A stretch of 64,000 nucleotides of DNA from Maea johnstoni (GCA_963942565.1 OZ012700.1:6479721-6543720); one strand, 5' to 3'; positions 1 through 15,081 are shown, numbered from the stretch's first letter. A program made the numbers and translations. Notes: generated by a model from the letters alone, not told the origin.

Positions 1-353
1 GCTCTGAGTAAGCTTCACAGAGGGAGCGTGTTCTAGTAGCCAGCCTGCTGCTGCCTGCAGTGCCAGGAGCGAGAGGCGTGTTTAAGGCTACCTTGGGAGT
101 AGTTCTGCGGTAGATGTGGACAGAGCAGGGCCGCCTCCTCCAAAAGACGAAGGGATTATGTGGTTTGCAGCCATTAGCCCCAAGCAACTGATTCGACCAG
201 CACCGGCATCAGTATAAGTAGCAGTGGCGGGAGTAATACACGTACTGTAGTAGTAGATCCATTACCCATGGCGGTGAGCGCGTGCTACGCTGCTGGATTA
301 ACAGGTTCAGGGCCCGACCATAATACTGCACCAATGTGTTTCTCGTATAATCG

Positions 354-354
<1 letters not shown>
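1..354. other. unassigned unique sequence
   Basis: Moderately GC-rich start of the window. No reading frame, repeat end or RNA gene could be supported here. Confidence 0.4.

Positions 355-445
<91 letters not shown>
355..445. repeat. (TA)n microsatellite
   Basis: Uninterrupted TA dinucleotides with two small phase breaks. Any reading frame across it is only an artefactual Tyr-Ile repeat. Confidence 0.95.
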
Positions 446-449
<4 letters not shown>

Positions 450-1423
450 CATACATATGTTTGTGTGTGTGTAATAATCACTAACTCCCCATAACAATCA
501 AATTACATAAAGTAGTTGTATGCAATAGTCTGCCTTATATTTCTCAGTGTAAAATGCACAGGGAAGGGAATAGTGTTCGGTGATTCAGAGTAAGTCGAAC
601 AGGCCTTCCTAGTCACTTCGGTTTCAAAAACAATTATAATTAACTACCCATCAGCCCTAAATGAGTCTCAAATATAGTCGTATAGCTCTTGGGAAGGTGT
701 AAAGAGTTAAAATCCAAAAACACTCACCTCAGGCTCAGTATAAAACAATGCACGGTGCGTCAATATACTCTTCCAAGGTCGGTATGAACCGATTTAGATT
801 AGTGTAGCAGAAAATAGTGACGACTAACAATGTATTCCACAATTCACCCACCTTTTCGTGAAGATACAAGCTACGTTCTTTTCAAATGCATAGGGCTAAC
901 TCATGGCTAATCTATACGGTCAGGGACCGCTCAATTCCACACAGCCTCAAATGGCAATGCTAGCTAGCCGTAGGAGACCGGTCCAGCACGCTGCAGGCAG
1001 TAATGTATTAGTTCAATACCAAGTATGGAGGTCTCAATTAGTGACGCTACAAATGTAAATTCAGCCCCCGTTTCAAATATTCGCTAGAATAATATCGCCG
1101 GCCTTTATATGCAAATGGCGGTATAATACGATAATGGCGCCACATGCTTAAGATCCCATTAAGGCTTAATGTATCTGATTATCATGAGGCCCAGTGTCGG
1201 ACTGTCCCCAGAAAAACCAACACCACGTGTTGACGAAGGTATTGACCGGCTGTCGATCCCTCCTACTTAATCAATGGAAAGCCAGATATTTACACTGGCA
1301 GGAGGAGAGAAAGGGACCCTAATGGAAATCAAGAGGTTGCTAACACACAACGTGTAGTTATAGCGACGTAGAGCAAATACAGTCCCACAATGCGGTTGCT
1401 GTTGTGGCAGTCTTTACCTTTAT
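446..1423. other. no gene seen
   Basis: AT-rich single-copy-looking sequence. No long frame, splice-flanked exon or repeat terminus was recognised. Confidence 0.4.
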
Positions 1424-1528
1424 CATCATAATTATCATCATCATCATCATCATCATAATAATAATAATAATAATAATATAGTAATAATAATATTATTAAT
1501 AATAATAATGATAAAATGATAATAACAA

Positions 1529-1566
<38 letters not shown>

Positions 1567-1660
1567 TAATCATCATAATGACCGTCATTATAATCATCGT
1601 TGTTGTGATTGTTGTTAGTATTATACTCGTAACGTGGAAATCATCATCATAATCATCATC
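1424..1660. repeat. (ATC)n/(ATA)n/(CTA)n trinucleotide cluster
   Basis: Imperfect runs of ATC, AAT and CTA triplets merge into one another, followed by more ATC-rich sequence near 1,860-1,915. A simple repeat with no coding meaning. Confidence 0.9.
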
Positions 1661-1977
1661 ACCCCCATCTCTATCATCACCTGATGCCTATGATCTTTAC
1701 CTTCTGGCGACGAGTGTATCTTGCATTTCTTTTGTTTCTGTATTAAATTACTGCATCTTTGGTTTCTATGTTATGCTGATTTCCTACATTATTTGAATAA
1801 ATTTTGTTTCAACTAAGATTCCAGTCAATAAACATTAACCAATCAATCAATTATCTTAATCATCCTCACTATCATAATTAACATCATCATCATCATCCGC
1901 ATCACCAACATCAAGGAACGGGTATTTCCCGCAAGCGCGCATGGTATAATTGACATAGTATCATCAAATCTACTATG

Positions 1978-2155
<178 letters not shown>

Positions 2156-2159
2156 ATAA

Positions 2160-2960
2160 GTACGGTACAATGTATCATCGATACTACCTATGGATGGCGC
2201 AATGAATTGCAAACCAGAAAGCAACGGATAGTTTCTTATTTTTAGGTTAGTTTTTAAGATCTTTTAGTTTCTAAGTTATAAACATTTAGATACCCGCATG
2301 CAATTCATTTCTAGAGAGCGCATGTTTTCTGGTAGCACAAGAAGAAAATATCTAAAGAAATATAAGGAAATATAGAATGGCAACATATCTTCTAAATTTA
2401 CGAATTCCTCCAAGCAATTACCTTAGTTGAGAATTATTTGCTTAGTGGCAGACCACCTGCGAACAACTTTAGCATGATAAATGATGCAGATAATACTGTT
2501 AACACGTTTACATAAAAAAATCTGACTCATTCGAAAATTGAATTTGCAATTCGTGCTTGCACCTTAGGCTCTTCCATTGGCTTGTTCTTGAAGCTGGCTG
2601 CTTTCGAGGCTTCTGTGATCATGTTAGTGTGAAGAAAAAAAATACTTTTTCCATTAGAAATGGCAATATCAAACCCTCGAAGAGAAGCTAATGAATTTAG
2701 TGTCGTCGCTTTTGTTCATTTCATTGACGTTTCTTCCCCGTTAACGTAGTGAGGTACATGGAGGTAAGAATGAGCTCGCCATCAATAAGAAGGCCATTCT
2801 CTTCTTGGGGTTCGAAACCTTGTTCCCACCTTGCCACAGGCTCCAAGCTCAATACTGAGTGCTCCGAAATTAAGATGGCGCGGACTTACATATACCACGT
2901 AACGCATATAACACCAACATGGGAACATACATACATACATTCATATACACACACCTAGTA
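2160..2960. other. no gene seen
   Basis: No supported coding exon or repeat element between the two (TA)n tracts. Confidence 0.4.
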
Positions 2961-2964
2961 CATG

Positions 2965-3263
<299 letters not shown>

Positions 3264-3463
3264 NNNNNNNNNNNNNNNNNNNNNNNNNNNNNNNNNNNNN
3301 NNNNNNNNNNNNNNNNNNNNNNNNNNNNNNNNNNNNNNNNNNNNNNNNNNNNNNNNNNNNNNNNNNNNNNNNNNNNNNNNNNNNNNNNNNNNNNNNNNNN
3401 NNNNNNNNNNNNNNNNNNNNNNNNNNNNNNNNNNNNNNNNNNNNNNNNNNNNNNNNNNNNNNN
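3264..3463. other. assembly gap (200 N)
   Basis: Exactly 200 unknown bases, a scaffolding placeholder, so the true length is not known. Confidence 0.99.
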
Positions 3464-3570
3464 ACATAGTAAAACATATTGGTGGCCGTTCAATAGACAT
3501 ACGTCCATTTGTTTAAAAATGTAAATATTACTTGTGCTCGCCTATAAATGGGTTTATACTATGAAATGTT

Positions 3571-3773
3571 TTAACCCTTATGCTGCTGGTGCCAAGTTTT
3601 GCCGCCACAAAATAATGCAGAAAACCTTTAAAATGACTGAAGCCCTTGGATATGGATATTCATCTGAGAGTACTCGGTGAGAACTATCCAATGAGTACCA
3701 ACATGACAGGATTTAGAAAGATATTTGCGTCCGTGTGCTTTGGACGAAGTAGCCTCAGCATTAGAAGGTTTAA
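3571..3773. mobile_element. piggyBac-like MITE, copy 1
   Basis: Flanked on both sides by TTAA. The left end reads CCCTTATGCTGC and the reverse-complemented right end CCTTCTAATGCTG, so the ends are inverted and begin with CC(C)TT as in piggyBac elements. A related copy lies inverted at 14,216-14,687. Non-coding and about 200 bp. The superfamily is inferred from the TTAA target and CCCTT end only; Kolobok elements also use TTAA. Confidence 0.6.
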
Positions 3774-6262
3774 TAGTATCTTAGGTGTGTAACTTTACAG
3801 TCGAAGTGTGTATGCCGCCCAGCTTATCCAGACTTCCACTGTGTTCCCGCACTTGATATAGAGGCTCCCCTCGGCACTTAGGCGACCAAAGCCTGTGCTT
3901 TATAATTCCCGTGTTTTTCGCCATTACACTCGATCAATATTTGAGCCAAGACAAATATGTACCCTCCATACTCCCTTAATTACTTATCGACACAAGCAAC
4001 GTTCATTTCGCGAATACTGTTTGCTCCCCTATTTCTTCAGCCCGCGAGCAAATACTGATAAATATCATTTCTAACTCCAAGCATAGGGCTAGAGAGAACA
4101 AAGAGGGCATCTTAAGAAAGTACTAAATCTATGATTTGTTCTTCCCCAAGTTCCCCTTTCAACCATATTTTCTATCCATGTGGGCATCAAGCATATGATA
4201 AATGAATTTGAAAATAAACTTTTATTGTGTTGATTTGTACAAATGCAGGAACATCCTAGAAAAAAACTGATATTGAGTGCCTTCATGCACCTCATGAAGA
4301 TTGTCTTTGTTGAAAAGTCCATAGCAACTTGGTCTGTGGTACCGTGAGAAATTCCAGCCACTGTACATCCTCATGCAAACTATCAATTCTTATCTGGTAA
4401 GACTACCACGATTGGATTTTAAAATGGCTATTTCATTTTTAGATATTTCTGGCATGAAATAGCTTGTGCAGCCCTTCTGCAAAGAAGTGTTCATGACTGG
4501 CATAAGCATATTTACTGATACCTTGAAAACAGTTCCAATGGATTGGTCAGTTTCGAAGTTCATTTGGACGAAATTTGCGATGTGCGCAAGTTTTTTGTGC
4601 AACTTGTATCTGCAAAGTACAAACAAAAGCGGCAACCTCTATCCGCAGAATTTGGGAAAGAATGACGTCACGGTGAGACAGAATCCCGTCGTAACTTTGT
4701 GACTGCTTTAAAGGTTAATGCGGAATGATTAGGGAACACACTAGTGTGTTGCACATACTTTTGACCACCAATGACCACGCAACATGCGCAACCACGCACC
4801 AAATCTTCAGTGCAACAAATGCTCAGGCGCCGTCATGATTATAGTAGCGGGAAAAGTTGCCACGGCGATGTTCTTTATGTTCACAAAAAAGATAAATTAT
4901 CTGCATCTCTGTGGGTCAACTTCAATGCAGTTTAGAATCTTATAACTGCCACAACTCATTCTACTTGCCATTTAATTCTTTTAAAGCTGTTGTGAACAGA
5001 CGATGTTGCGATAGCAGGGTGCAACATAGGTTCCAAAACATTACTTGCTGAGCATGACAAGCTGCCCCTAAAAAGTTTACTTGCCCACGCTGGCACTTCC
5101 ACTTGTCCCACAACCCTGTATAACTAAGGTGAGTTTACATTGCGAGGGCTCTGCCAAAAGGCATTTCTTGCCAAGCGGGGCAAGTAAGGGTCTTGTTCTG
5201 CTTGCCAGATTGCTGTTTTTTGTCGAATTTACTTGCAACGGGACAAGTGGTTATGTTGCAAGCTGGACAGGTTGAAATCGTAGCAATTGTTATGCCATTA
5301 ATTTTTGGTCAATCACTACTCATACCGTGTGGTTATTTCTCAAAATATTTTCGAGATTCGCGAGCATTTAAAGCTTTGCTTTGTAGTCTTGCTATAATAA
5401 AAGTGTTATCTTCCAAATTTAACGAGATTCAGTAATCATCAATGTGTTTGTTTTTGTTAAAATTCTTGTTTTTTTCCTCGTATTTATATAAAAGGATAAT
5501 TTCATACTAGCCACATTCAGTGCCGGTCGTATCATTATGACAATATCTCATACCATCTGTATGAGATGGGCTAGGCGGCAGATTGGGCTAATCATTTAGT
5601 AAATAGGATTTTGGCATGAGGAGGATTTGGGTGGTATGCACTATCCCCGCCCCGTGCCCCGGCCTATATCGTCGCTCTACTAGTTAGTTATGTCCCCACC
5701 CTGCGGGGCAGCATTTTGGTGTACTAAACTGGATAAGCCCGGCATCGCCCGGCCATTTCCCGGCCCCCCCCCTCCCGGGGATTCAATTGACTGGTGCATT
5801 AGGAGTGCACATTGTGCTAGGCTGTTGTGCCATGGGGGAGCGCCCGACCATGAATGTCCTTGTACTACTGTTTGGTTCTAAGCAATCCCCTAGGTCGATT
5901 TAAGTATTTGAAATATGACATGCAAAATATCATTTCCACTGAAATGGTTATATCAGGTTGTCATTTTCTTTACAGTGACTGAATGATTTGATCATTTTAA
6001 CCAACAAGCCAACAGCAATTGGAATTGAAGCACGTTGCTGTCGTACATTTGTTATACGAATAGCAAGGAGTATATTTGAACCACCTGCGAACATGATTTG
6101 ATTTTTTAAAACTAATTTGATAAAGATATTTTGAGATTATGTTATACGTATTTTCATTGTTTAAGGCAAACATATTTGTATAATCAATACTTTTTTTTGA
6201 CCCAAAAGGAAAGAGATCCAACGAAACAAAGACCATATAAGTAGACAATAATTTGGAACTTC
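3774..6262. other. no gene seen
   Basis: About 2.5 kb without a supportable gene. Around 5,640-5,880 there is a GC-rich, C-run-containing block that looks like part of a dispersed repeat but has no recognisable ends. Frames of 60-90 codons in this interval show no domain. Confidence 0.35.
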
Positions 6263-6279
6263 GAATTTCGTCACTTTTT

Positions 6280-6463
6280 CTGCTATATTGCTGCTTAATG
6301 ACAGAGCCAATTATAACTGGTGGAGGAAACCGAATTACCCGGCGTAAACCACTGCCTAACCTCAAGTCACTGGCAATGTTCTAGCATGCCCCGGTTGGGA
6401 TTTGAGCGGGGATAGTGATAAGTATCAGCTAGCGGTCAGTGGCAACGTATTAGACCACGTGGC

Positions 6464-6468
<5 letters not shown>
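6280..6468 (-). mobile_element. tRNA-derived SINE (minus strand)
   Basis: Read on the minus strand it has a tRNA-like head starting near GGCCACGTGGTCTAATACG, then the body TTGCCAGTGACTTGAGGTTAGG and the stretch GCCGGGTAATTCGGTTTCCTCC. The same body occurs at 11,516-11,628 (minus) and 12,848-13,035 (plus), so it is a family. The element's 5' end abuts a (TA)n tract. Confidence 0.7.
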
Positions 6469-6721
<253 letters not shown>

Positions 6722-6725
<4 letters not shown>

Positions 6726-6806
6726 CGGTTGGGATTGGAACGGGGGTAGTGATAAGAATCAGCTTGCGGTCATTGGCAACGTATTGTACCACGTGGCCAT
6801 GTATGT
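6722..6806 (-). mobile_element. SINE head fragment (minus strand)
   Basis: Repeats the head of the preceding SINE (about 85 bp, from the GTTGGGATT block through GTGGCCATG). Its body is missing and both ends touch (TA)n. Confidence 0.65.
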
Positions 6807-8463
<1,657 letters not shown>

Positions 8464-8817
8464 AGGGCTCGACGTTAAGGCTAGCCCTGTAGCCCCGGGC
8501 TAGTTACTGAAAGTCAGGGCTAGTACATTCTACCTGTGAGTAGCCCTGAGGGGCTAGATAGAATTAGAATATCAGCGCATAAAAAAGTATGAAGCCCTCC
8601 TTTGGCTCTGACTATCTGGATAATAATATAACTCAATTTACCACAATACACTGTATTCTTTTCATTTTATCAACAGAGGCTATTATATCAACAGAGGTCA
8701 CTATTTGAAAAGAGTTGTCATTAATATCAGGGCTAGCAAAAGGATTTCAGGGCTAGTAAAAGTTTCGGTAACTAGCCCTGCTGGGCTTATGAAGTTTTTT
8801 CTTAATGTTGAGCCCTG
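8464..8817. mobile_element. hAT-type MITE
   Basis: 354-bp element with inverted ends: CAGGGCTCGACGTTAAG on the left and, reverse-complemented, CAGGGCTCAACATTAAG on the right. It is flanked by a 5-bp direct repeat ACATG. CAGGG ends are typical of hAT elements. Inside, the motif AGGGCTAG recurs several times in both orientations, as subterminal transposase-binding motifs do. Non-coding. Confidence 0.7.
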
Positions 8818-9715
8818 ACATGACTTCGGTATATATTTCTCTAAAGCCACCATTTTATGTATGTATTTTATTGACTGTATTGTAATGCAAAAGTCATACA
8901 TTTAAGTACCGTAGATATTGAAAAAAATATATAACTACAGTCTGTCTGACTTAAGTTTGGCTAACAGCTTTTTCTCCCACAAAAGGTTCGTTTTTGCCTT
9001 CTAAACTTGGCAAACCTCTCAGGAGCACTACCGCGTGTATGTATAAACATACCTTTTGTCTCAACTCCGCAAAATGTTGATTTTGCTCATTAGGTCCCAT
9101 TGTAAAATTTGCCCATTGCCAACAACGACGATCTCGCGTGTTTGCACTATTGGCAATTGTTGGAAATGGGCAAATCAAAAAGAAACCAAAATATAATACA
9201 AACAGAAGAGAAACCGTAAAATCAAGATAACATTTAAAAAATTCCGCCTGTACATATTAAGAACAAAACAAGAGATGACAACATTTACAAAAAGTATAAA
9301 TGAGAAAAGGGACTGGCGACAGATTAGGTAATATGAAGCATTAAGTACACTTTATTATAACTGAATGAAACGTAAACGAATATCTACTGTTAACGGAAAT
9401 AAATAAAAATATACTTCAATTAAAAGGAAATAGGACCGACGGCAATTGATTGAAATTGCGTGCTGACTAATCTTCCTGGGCTCGATATTATAAAGATGGT
9501 TTACAATCGGTTTAAGCTAATCAACATAATAACTTTTAATCCATCGTTTAGGTGCATAGCAGCGGTGCAAGTGAAACAGCGCAGACGTTATACCAGGTAT
9601 AGAGGACGTTCTAAAAAAGTGCGGAAAGCAATACCGGTATTTTAAATTCTTTTGTCACTTGAAATGATTTACAATCGGTAAAACGGATCAATCTCATGAA
9701 TAAATAGATAGATGC
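8818..9715. other. no gene seen
   Basis: AT-rich, with short unrelated frames. Nothing recognised. Confidence 0.4.
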
Positions 9716-9960
9716 TTAAGGCTGTGATGCTGGTGACACACTCACAATAACACATCTCCTAGTTTCCTGAGGTCTTGGTGTTTCAAATATAAATAACTTT
9801 AACTTAGCTGCTTGAGCTGACCTGAAGAGGACCACAGTTTCTAATTTGCAATGTTTTACCTCAAATGACATTTTCTCGATCAATAAAGGGTACATTTGAT
9901 TTGTAAACACTATACATAGCTGCTAGGAATACTAGGCTATGGCAACCTAGTGGAACATTT
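9716..9960. mobile_element. TTAA-type MITE, partial copy
   Basis: Starts with TTAAGGCTGTGATGCTGG, the same end as the two complete copies at 27,422-27,724 and 28,799-29,097, and shares their interior (the GGTCTTGGTGTTTCAAAT block). The right terminus is not recognisable. Confidence 0.6.
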
Positions 9961-10149
9961 GGAGTTTCTGCAAGATAGTTCCTTGCAAAACAAACACCAC
10001 ATATAATTGGATCCAGAGGTCCAGAGTCATCCTCAAAAACACACCCTATACTTAGAAGTGAGTAGGCGTCCTCAGGTCGTCCTTCGATAATTCGAAGTGT
10101 GTACCTTATTTAGAGTATTTGACTTTGTTTTAAGGGATCTGAGCATGCA

Positions 10150-11516
10150 CAGTAGGTACTTCCTGTCATAACATGACGACATTGTCCTGCCCCAAGAACA
10201 CTGGTTATTTGAGTTTGAAGACGGCTATCTACAGACAGCAGTGGAGGAACATAACTGTATGGTTTCCACACATTACGTGGATGAAGACTCCCCCATACCA
10301 CCTATACAGAAGCCACGCAGATATGGTGGTTCCGCTATTTTTTGGAAAAAACAGATAGGCCACCATCACGTATCACAAAAGATGGGTTCTCACTGCTTCA
10401 GCACAATCACAATGCAATGTGAATCAAGAAAGTGATGCTTCATCTCCTGTTATTTCCCATGCCGAGGCAAATACAGTGATGCAGTTTACTCTGATGCAGT
10501 AGAGGACCTGGCCAGCATCATCAGTCTCCATCTCGATCATGACATATTTATCACTGGAGATTTCAATGCTGACCTCCTGATCCCTGATCGTCGTGCTGAT
10601 CTCATCTGGCCAATGCTGAAGCTATTCAGAATCGAACTTCGCTCCAACTACCCATTGGACTATACCTACTCTCATCCCAACGGGTCTTCTAGGATCGATT
10701 ATATCTAGTCAACCCCGTGTGCTGATCTTGAAGACATAAATGTCATCTCCACCAACTCTAAAAATACAAGTTATCATGCTATTGTCACAGCCATCACCAC
10801 GGTGGAAGAGACGGTAAACAATGTCATCAGCTCCAATGCCCCTACTCTACCCCCACGAATTCTCTGGAAAAAATGTGACCTGGACTCCTACCAAGAGTAC
10901 ATCCAACAGCATCTTAGTAAAATACCCATACAAGAGGATACAAGTTCGATCGAAGCCAGTATCCAGACCCTGACGCTATTACTCAACTCAGCTGCGCAAC
11001 TCTCCACTCCCCAGGTTCGGCCAATACAACGTAAAAACAAGGGTGTGTGGTCTGAAGTGATTAGAGATGCCCATAGCAGTAATCGAGATGCTCTCCACAA
11101 ATGGCAAGATGCTGGTCGTCCCACATCCGGTTCGACATACACCACCAAGCTCGAGACTTCAAAAGCTCTTAAATCAGCAATTCACCAAGAGGAAGCACGC
11201 AAAAGAGATCGCTTTCTAGAGGAGATTGCCCAGACCTTGACCGACGATCAGGCCCTGTTTCACCAGTTAATTAAAACCAACTGTAAATCAGCTGGTCCAG
11301 CACAAATTGTATCCAACGGTACAATATACTCTACAAAAGACGAACTCTTATAAGTACGGACAGACCACTATTGAAGCTGACTGTTCCACAAGAATCTTCC
11401 AACTTCGACGACACCTTCCTGTCTCATGCTCGAGACATACTCTCCACCATAGAAGACAGCAGTCGATCCTATACTACTCAAGAGATTGTCATCTCCGAGA
11501 GAGAAATCCTTGACGC
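10150..11516 (+). pseudogene. CR1/L2-type LINE, endonuclease half
   Basis: Pieces of an apurinic-like endonuclease are readable. Near 10,190-10,360 a frame gives QEHWLFEFEDG and PRRYGGSAIFWKK. Near 10,460-10,720 a second frame gives DHDIFITGDFNADLL and SRIDYI, followed by SYHAIVTAI where active enzymes have SDH. From 10,802 an open stretch of 183 codons covers the linker, and a further frame reaches NFDDTFLSHARDIL and EREILDA near 11,515, just before where reverse transcriptase should start. At least two frameshifts and one stop separate these pieces, so it is inactive. A SINE truncates it at 11,516. The 3' part at 13,063-14,047 may be the same insertion. Confidence 0.7.
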
Positions 11517-11628
11517 CTAACCCCAAGTCACTGGCAACTTTCTCACATGCCCAGGCCGGGATTCGAACCCAGGCAATGGTGAGAGACAGCATGCAGTCAG
11601 TGGCGGCGCCTTTGACCACACGGCCGTC
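11516..11628 (-). mobile_element. tRNA-derived SINE (minus strand)
   Basis: On the minus strand the head GGCCGTGTGGTCAAAGGCG is followed by an exact RNA polymerase III B-box (GGTTCGAATCC) and the body TTGCCAGTGACTTGGGGTTAGG. The 3' part is truncated at the LINE border. Confidence 0.8.
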
Positions 11629-12847
11629 AGAGCAGGCCCCTCAAAGGGAACAAGGACCAATCAGGTTGACTGCCTGGTTTCATATCCACTTATTCACCTA
11701 ATATACTGATTGGATGACCTATGCAAAATGGCAAAAGAGAGGTCCCCAAAGGTAAGAAATCAAATGTTTATCCCTTCCATTACCTACTGCAGGTGACTCA
11801 AATTTTTTTGATATTCCTGCTCACAAATGCAAGTAGCCTGATAACTGAAGCCAGACAAGCCAAGCTCGAGTTGGAGTGGTCAACTCGTCCACTCATCTGT
11901 AAAGGGAACACAAACCTAACAGAGAATAACTGACACACACCTTATCACTGCATGTCTTGTTTACAATTCCCCGATGTAAACAGGCAGTGTTGAGTGTTAT
12001 ATTTACCTTAGTATCCCTAACTTCTCTTTTATACAACCTTAATTTTCACTTCTAACTATAAGACATGTCTGCTGTTTTTCATAATTTAATTCAGTCTTAG
12101 GCATGCAGGCTGTAAAAATGACCGTATGTAATTGCAGAGACTACCATAAATTCTCGTAAATATCGACCACCCTAGGAAGCCACTATAATTATTTTTACAA
12201 AATAATTACTGGGGAATCTCTGACACCCTTGATCAACCTGAGGACACTACACCAAATGTCGGCCTCCCAGTAAAATTCGCCGATCTAACAAAACCATTTA
12301 GGTGGTCAATCTACAACTCAATTGCATATTCATTTTTAAATGAAATATAAACGTTCTTCATTTCTGGGGCCGAGTCCTTTTAAGCCATTTTTTTAATGTG
12401 ATGTCTAACTCAAGTTGGATTTTATCGAGATTGCAATAACTTATTAGCAACTTATAAACAGTAAAAGACATGTTTAGCTTTGCAAAGTTTCTGATTTATA
12501 TTAGATTATAAAAAAAACATTTCTAGTGTCCTTATACCTGCCAAAACATGCTGGTTGGGCCACCGGAAGAACGCTGATGAATAGCGTGGGCACTGGACCA
12601 TTTTGAAAGTCAGACTTGTCAACAAGTATAATTCAATGCGTTATCAGCATGCAGCAGCAAGAATAAATAAGTAAACAACACATAAAGTAGGCAAATTCCT
12701 TACCAGAGGAATGACAAGTCAGGTAGGTGGATAATAAGGGGTTTGTGGGGAAAAATTGTGTTCTTGTGTACGAATTTAGCGGTCGATTTTCCATCTAGCT
12801 TTCGTTTCAATTGATATTATCGGTGAATCCCGGCCACGGTGTCTGAG
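11629..12847. other. no gene seen, between inverted SINEs
   Basis: 1.2 kb that replaces the expected reverse-transcriptase core between the two LINE halves. No reverse-transcriptase motif or other gene was found in it. Confidence 0.45.
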
Positions 12848-13035
12848 ATTTGATGGCCGTGTGGTCTAAGGCGCCGCCGCTGATTGCACGCCATCTCTCA
12901 CCACTGCCTGGGCATGTGAGAAAGTTGCCAGTGACTTGGGGTTAGGCGGTGGTTTTCGCCGGGTACTCCGGTTTCCTCCACTTTTTACAACTGGCTAGTC
13001 ACGAATTAGCCACAATTGGCATAAATGTGACGACA
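12848..13035 (+). mobile_element. tRNA-derived SINE (plus strand)
   Basis: Same family as 11,516-11,628, in the opposite orientation. Head GGCCGTGTGGTCTAAGGCG, an internal deletion that removes the B-box, the body TTGCCAGTGACTTGGGG, then the conserved-looking block CGCCGGGTACTCCGGTTTCC. Confidence 0.75.
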
Positions 13036-13062
13036 AACGAAATTCCAAATTCTAAAATTTGA

Positions 13063-14047
13063 TCGCTATTCTTATATGCAGACGACACACAGCTCTATCT
13101 GGCAATAAAACCTATCACTCAACAAGCTGTGGACATAGGAGTTGCTAGGCTGGAGGGCTGCCTCACTGACATATATACATGGATGTCACAGAACAAGCTA
13201 AAACTGAATGCAGACAAAACGGAAGTCCTAGTGCTAGGTACCCCTAAGCAGCGAGCCAAAATATCTGTGCCTAGCATCGCCGTAAATGGTGAGATTGTTA
13301 AGATTCTCAATATACCTATCGGCAATCTGGGCTCTGTTTTTGATCCAAGCATGAATATGGCCGCACATGTGTCAAAGGCAGTCAAATCTGCAAACTATCA
13401 CCTTCTTAACATTGGAAGGATCAGAAAATATTTGACTGCAGAATCAACTAAAGGTGCTGTCATATCCCTGGTAACCTCAAGATTCGACTACTGCAATGGA
13501 CTTCTCTGTGGAATACCTGAAGAGCTAATATATAAGCTCCAGAGAGTACAAAATAATGCTGCCAGGGTGATCACACTCACAAAGAAGTATGACCATATCA
13601 CTCCAGTACTAAAGGAACTTCACTGGTTACCAGGCAGGAAGAGAATTGAATTCAAGATTCTGCTCCTGGCGTACAAGTGTTTGTATGGAACTGCACCCTC
13701 TTACCTGAGGGAAATGCTGAAAGAGTATGTCCCACCACGGACACTGAGATCAACATCCAAGAACTTACTCTGCGAGCCGAGAACCAACATGAAAACCTAC
13801 GGTGACAGATCATTTAGTGCCTGTGCCCCAAAACTATGAAATCAGCTCCCAAATAATATTCGGGCAGCTGGGAGTGTGGCAATCTTCAAACGACAATTGA
13901 AAACACATCTGTTCAAAGATGTATTTATCAAATAACTATGTGGATATCAACATCTATCCTCTGACAATGAATGTAATGCGCCTTTGAGCATGTTTATATG
14001 GAAAGGGCGCAATATCAAATGACAATATTATTATTATTATTATTATT
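13063..14047 (+). pseudogene. CR1/L2-type LINE, reverse-transcriptase C-terminal half
   Basis: Opens with YADDTQLYLA (the catalytic YADD box), then KLNADKTEVLVLG and NIGRIRKYLT, and the typical CR1/L2 thumb and C-terminus: RFDYCNGLLCGIP, LQRVQNNAARVIT, ITPVLKELHWLP and GDRSFSACAPKLWNQLP, ending KTHLFKD. One in-frame stop interrupts the C-terminus near 13,838. The 3' end carries a GCGC-bearing tail (near 13,978-14,018) followed by (ATT)n, which is usual for CR1/L2 elements. The 5' part is missing, replaced by a SINE border. Confidence 0.88.
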
Positions 14048-14215
14048 CTTGGCAAACCTCGACCACCATCATCCAACGAAAATTGTAATTAATAAAAAGT
14101 GTCCGATATTTACGGTAGTCCAGACACCCTGCCTAAAACCCTGGCTTTTTGTATTCTAGTGGTACATAATCAGAGTACTTAACATGTGTATTGCTTTCAG
14201 GTGAAGGACTGTCTC

Positions 14216-14687
14216 TTAACCCTTCCAATGCTGAGGCTCCTTTCGTCCTAAGCGCAGAGATGCAAAGATTGTATGGAAACCATCTGAACCCTGTCAAGTT
14301 GGTATTCATTGCATCGCTCACGCTGAGTACTCTCAGATGAGTACCCATATCCCAGGGTTCAGGAGCTTAGCCACCTATGCGTTCAGCTTGTCATTTGGAC
14401 ACCCACTGCAGAACATTATTTTTGACAGTTTGGACACCCAAGTGTTTAGGTCAGGATGATGACTATTCCTAGGAGATAGTGCATGTAGTGTCACTCCTAC
14501 AACACAAACAAAGCAAAAATCTGTAGATATATGGGGTTTATTTCATTAGTAGTGTGAAAGTCTATGAAACCTCTGTTTGGACACCCTGTTTCCAAATACT
14601 GGCTAAGACTATGCCGGGGTTTCAGTAATATTTTAGCTTTTTGTGTCATTTTGTATTGGCAAAATTAGTTTCCAGCAGCATAAGGGT
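14216..14687 (-). mobile_element. piggyBac-like MITE, copy 2
   Basis: Inverted relative to copy 1 at 3,571. The left flank is TTAA followed by CCCTTCCAATGCTGAGG; the right end, reverse-complemented, reads CCCTTATGCTGCTGG. It is longer than copy 1 because of internal sequence. The right TTAA is split by the mariner-like MITE and is restored if that MITE is removed. Confidence 0.65.
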
Positions 14688-14689
14688 TA

Positions 14690-15081
14690 CTGTATTCTTC
14701 CGACTAAGCGCACATGCCCAAATAAGCACACAGGGCCTAATTTCTAAGGTTAGAGGGGGAATGGCCAGCGCAAATGTCATGAAAAACTCGTAAAACTTCC
14801 CCCAGAAGAAGTAAGAGAAGTGAAATCACATACCTTTCCTCTTGCCGTGTTTGCAAACCAGCGCTTAATTAAGCAATTTCAGCGGTTCATTTGCGCTCTC
14901 ACTGTTCATATTCGCCGCATGATTGCACTATTGACCAATTAACGATTGTTTCACTTGCGGGATTGCAGCTGCAAACGTCTAAGCAAACTGAACCGCGAGA
15001 GCATTAAAACGGTAAAACACCCCTTCTTCAGAAAAATTTCCCAACCTCTACCCACACCGTTCGTTAATAGGAAGAATACGG
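14690..15081. mobile_element. mariner/pogo-like MITE
   Basis: 392 bp with inverted ends CTGTATTCTTCC and, reverse-complemented, CCGTATTCTTCC, flanked by TA on both sides (14,688-14,689 and 15,082-15,083). TA target duplication is the signature of the Tc1/mariner group. It sits inside the TTAA target of the preceding MITE and ends about 13 bp before the ATG of the RAG1-like frame. Confidence 0.7.

Noticed and set aside
4089-4702. Minus-strand frames of 80-90 codons near 4.1-4.6 kb
   Set aside because: No recognisable domain, no splice-site support and stops close by; left unassigned.
5640-5880. GC-rich block as a CpG-island promoter
   Set aside because: No exon or conserved promoter element next to it; looks like a piece of a dispersed repeat.
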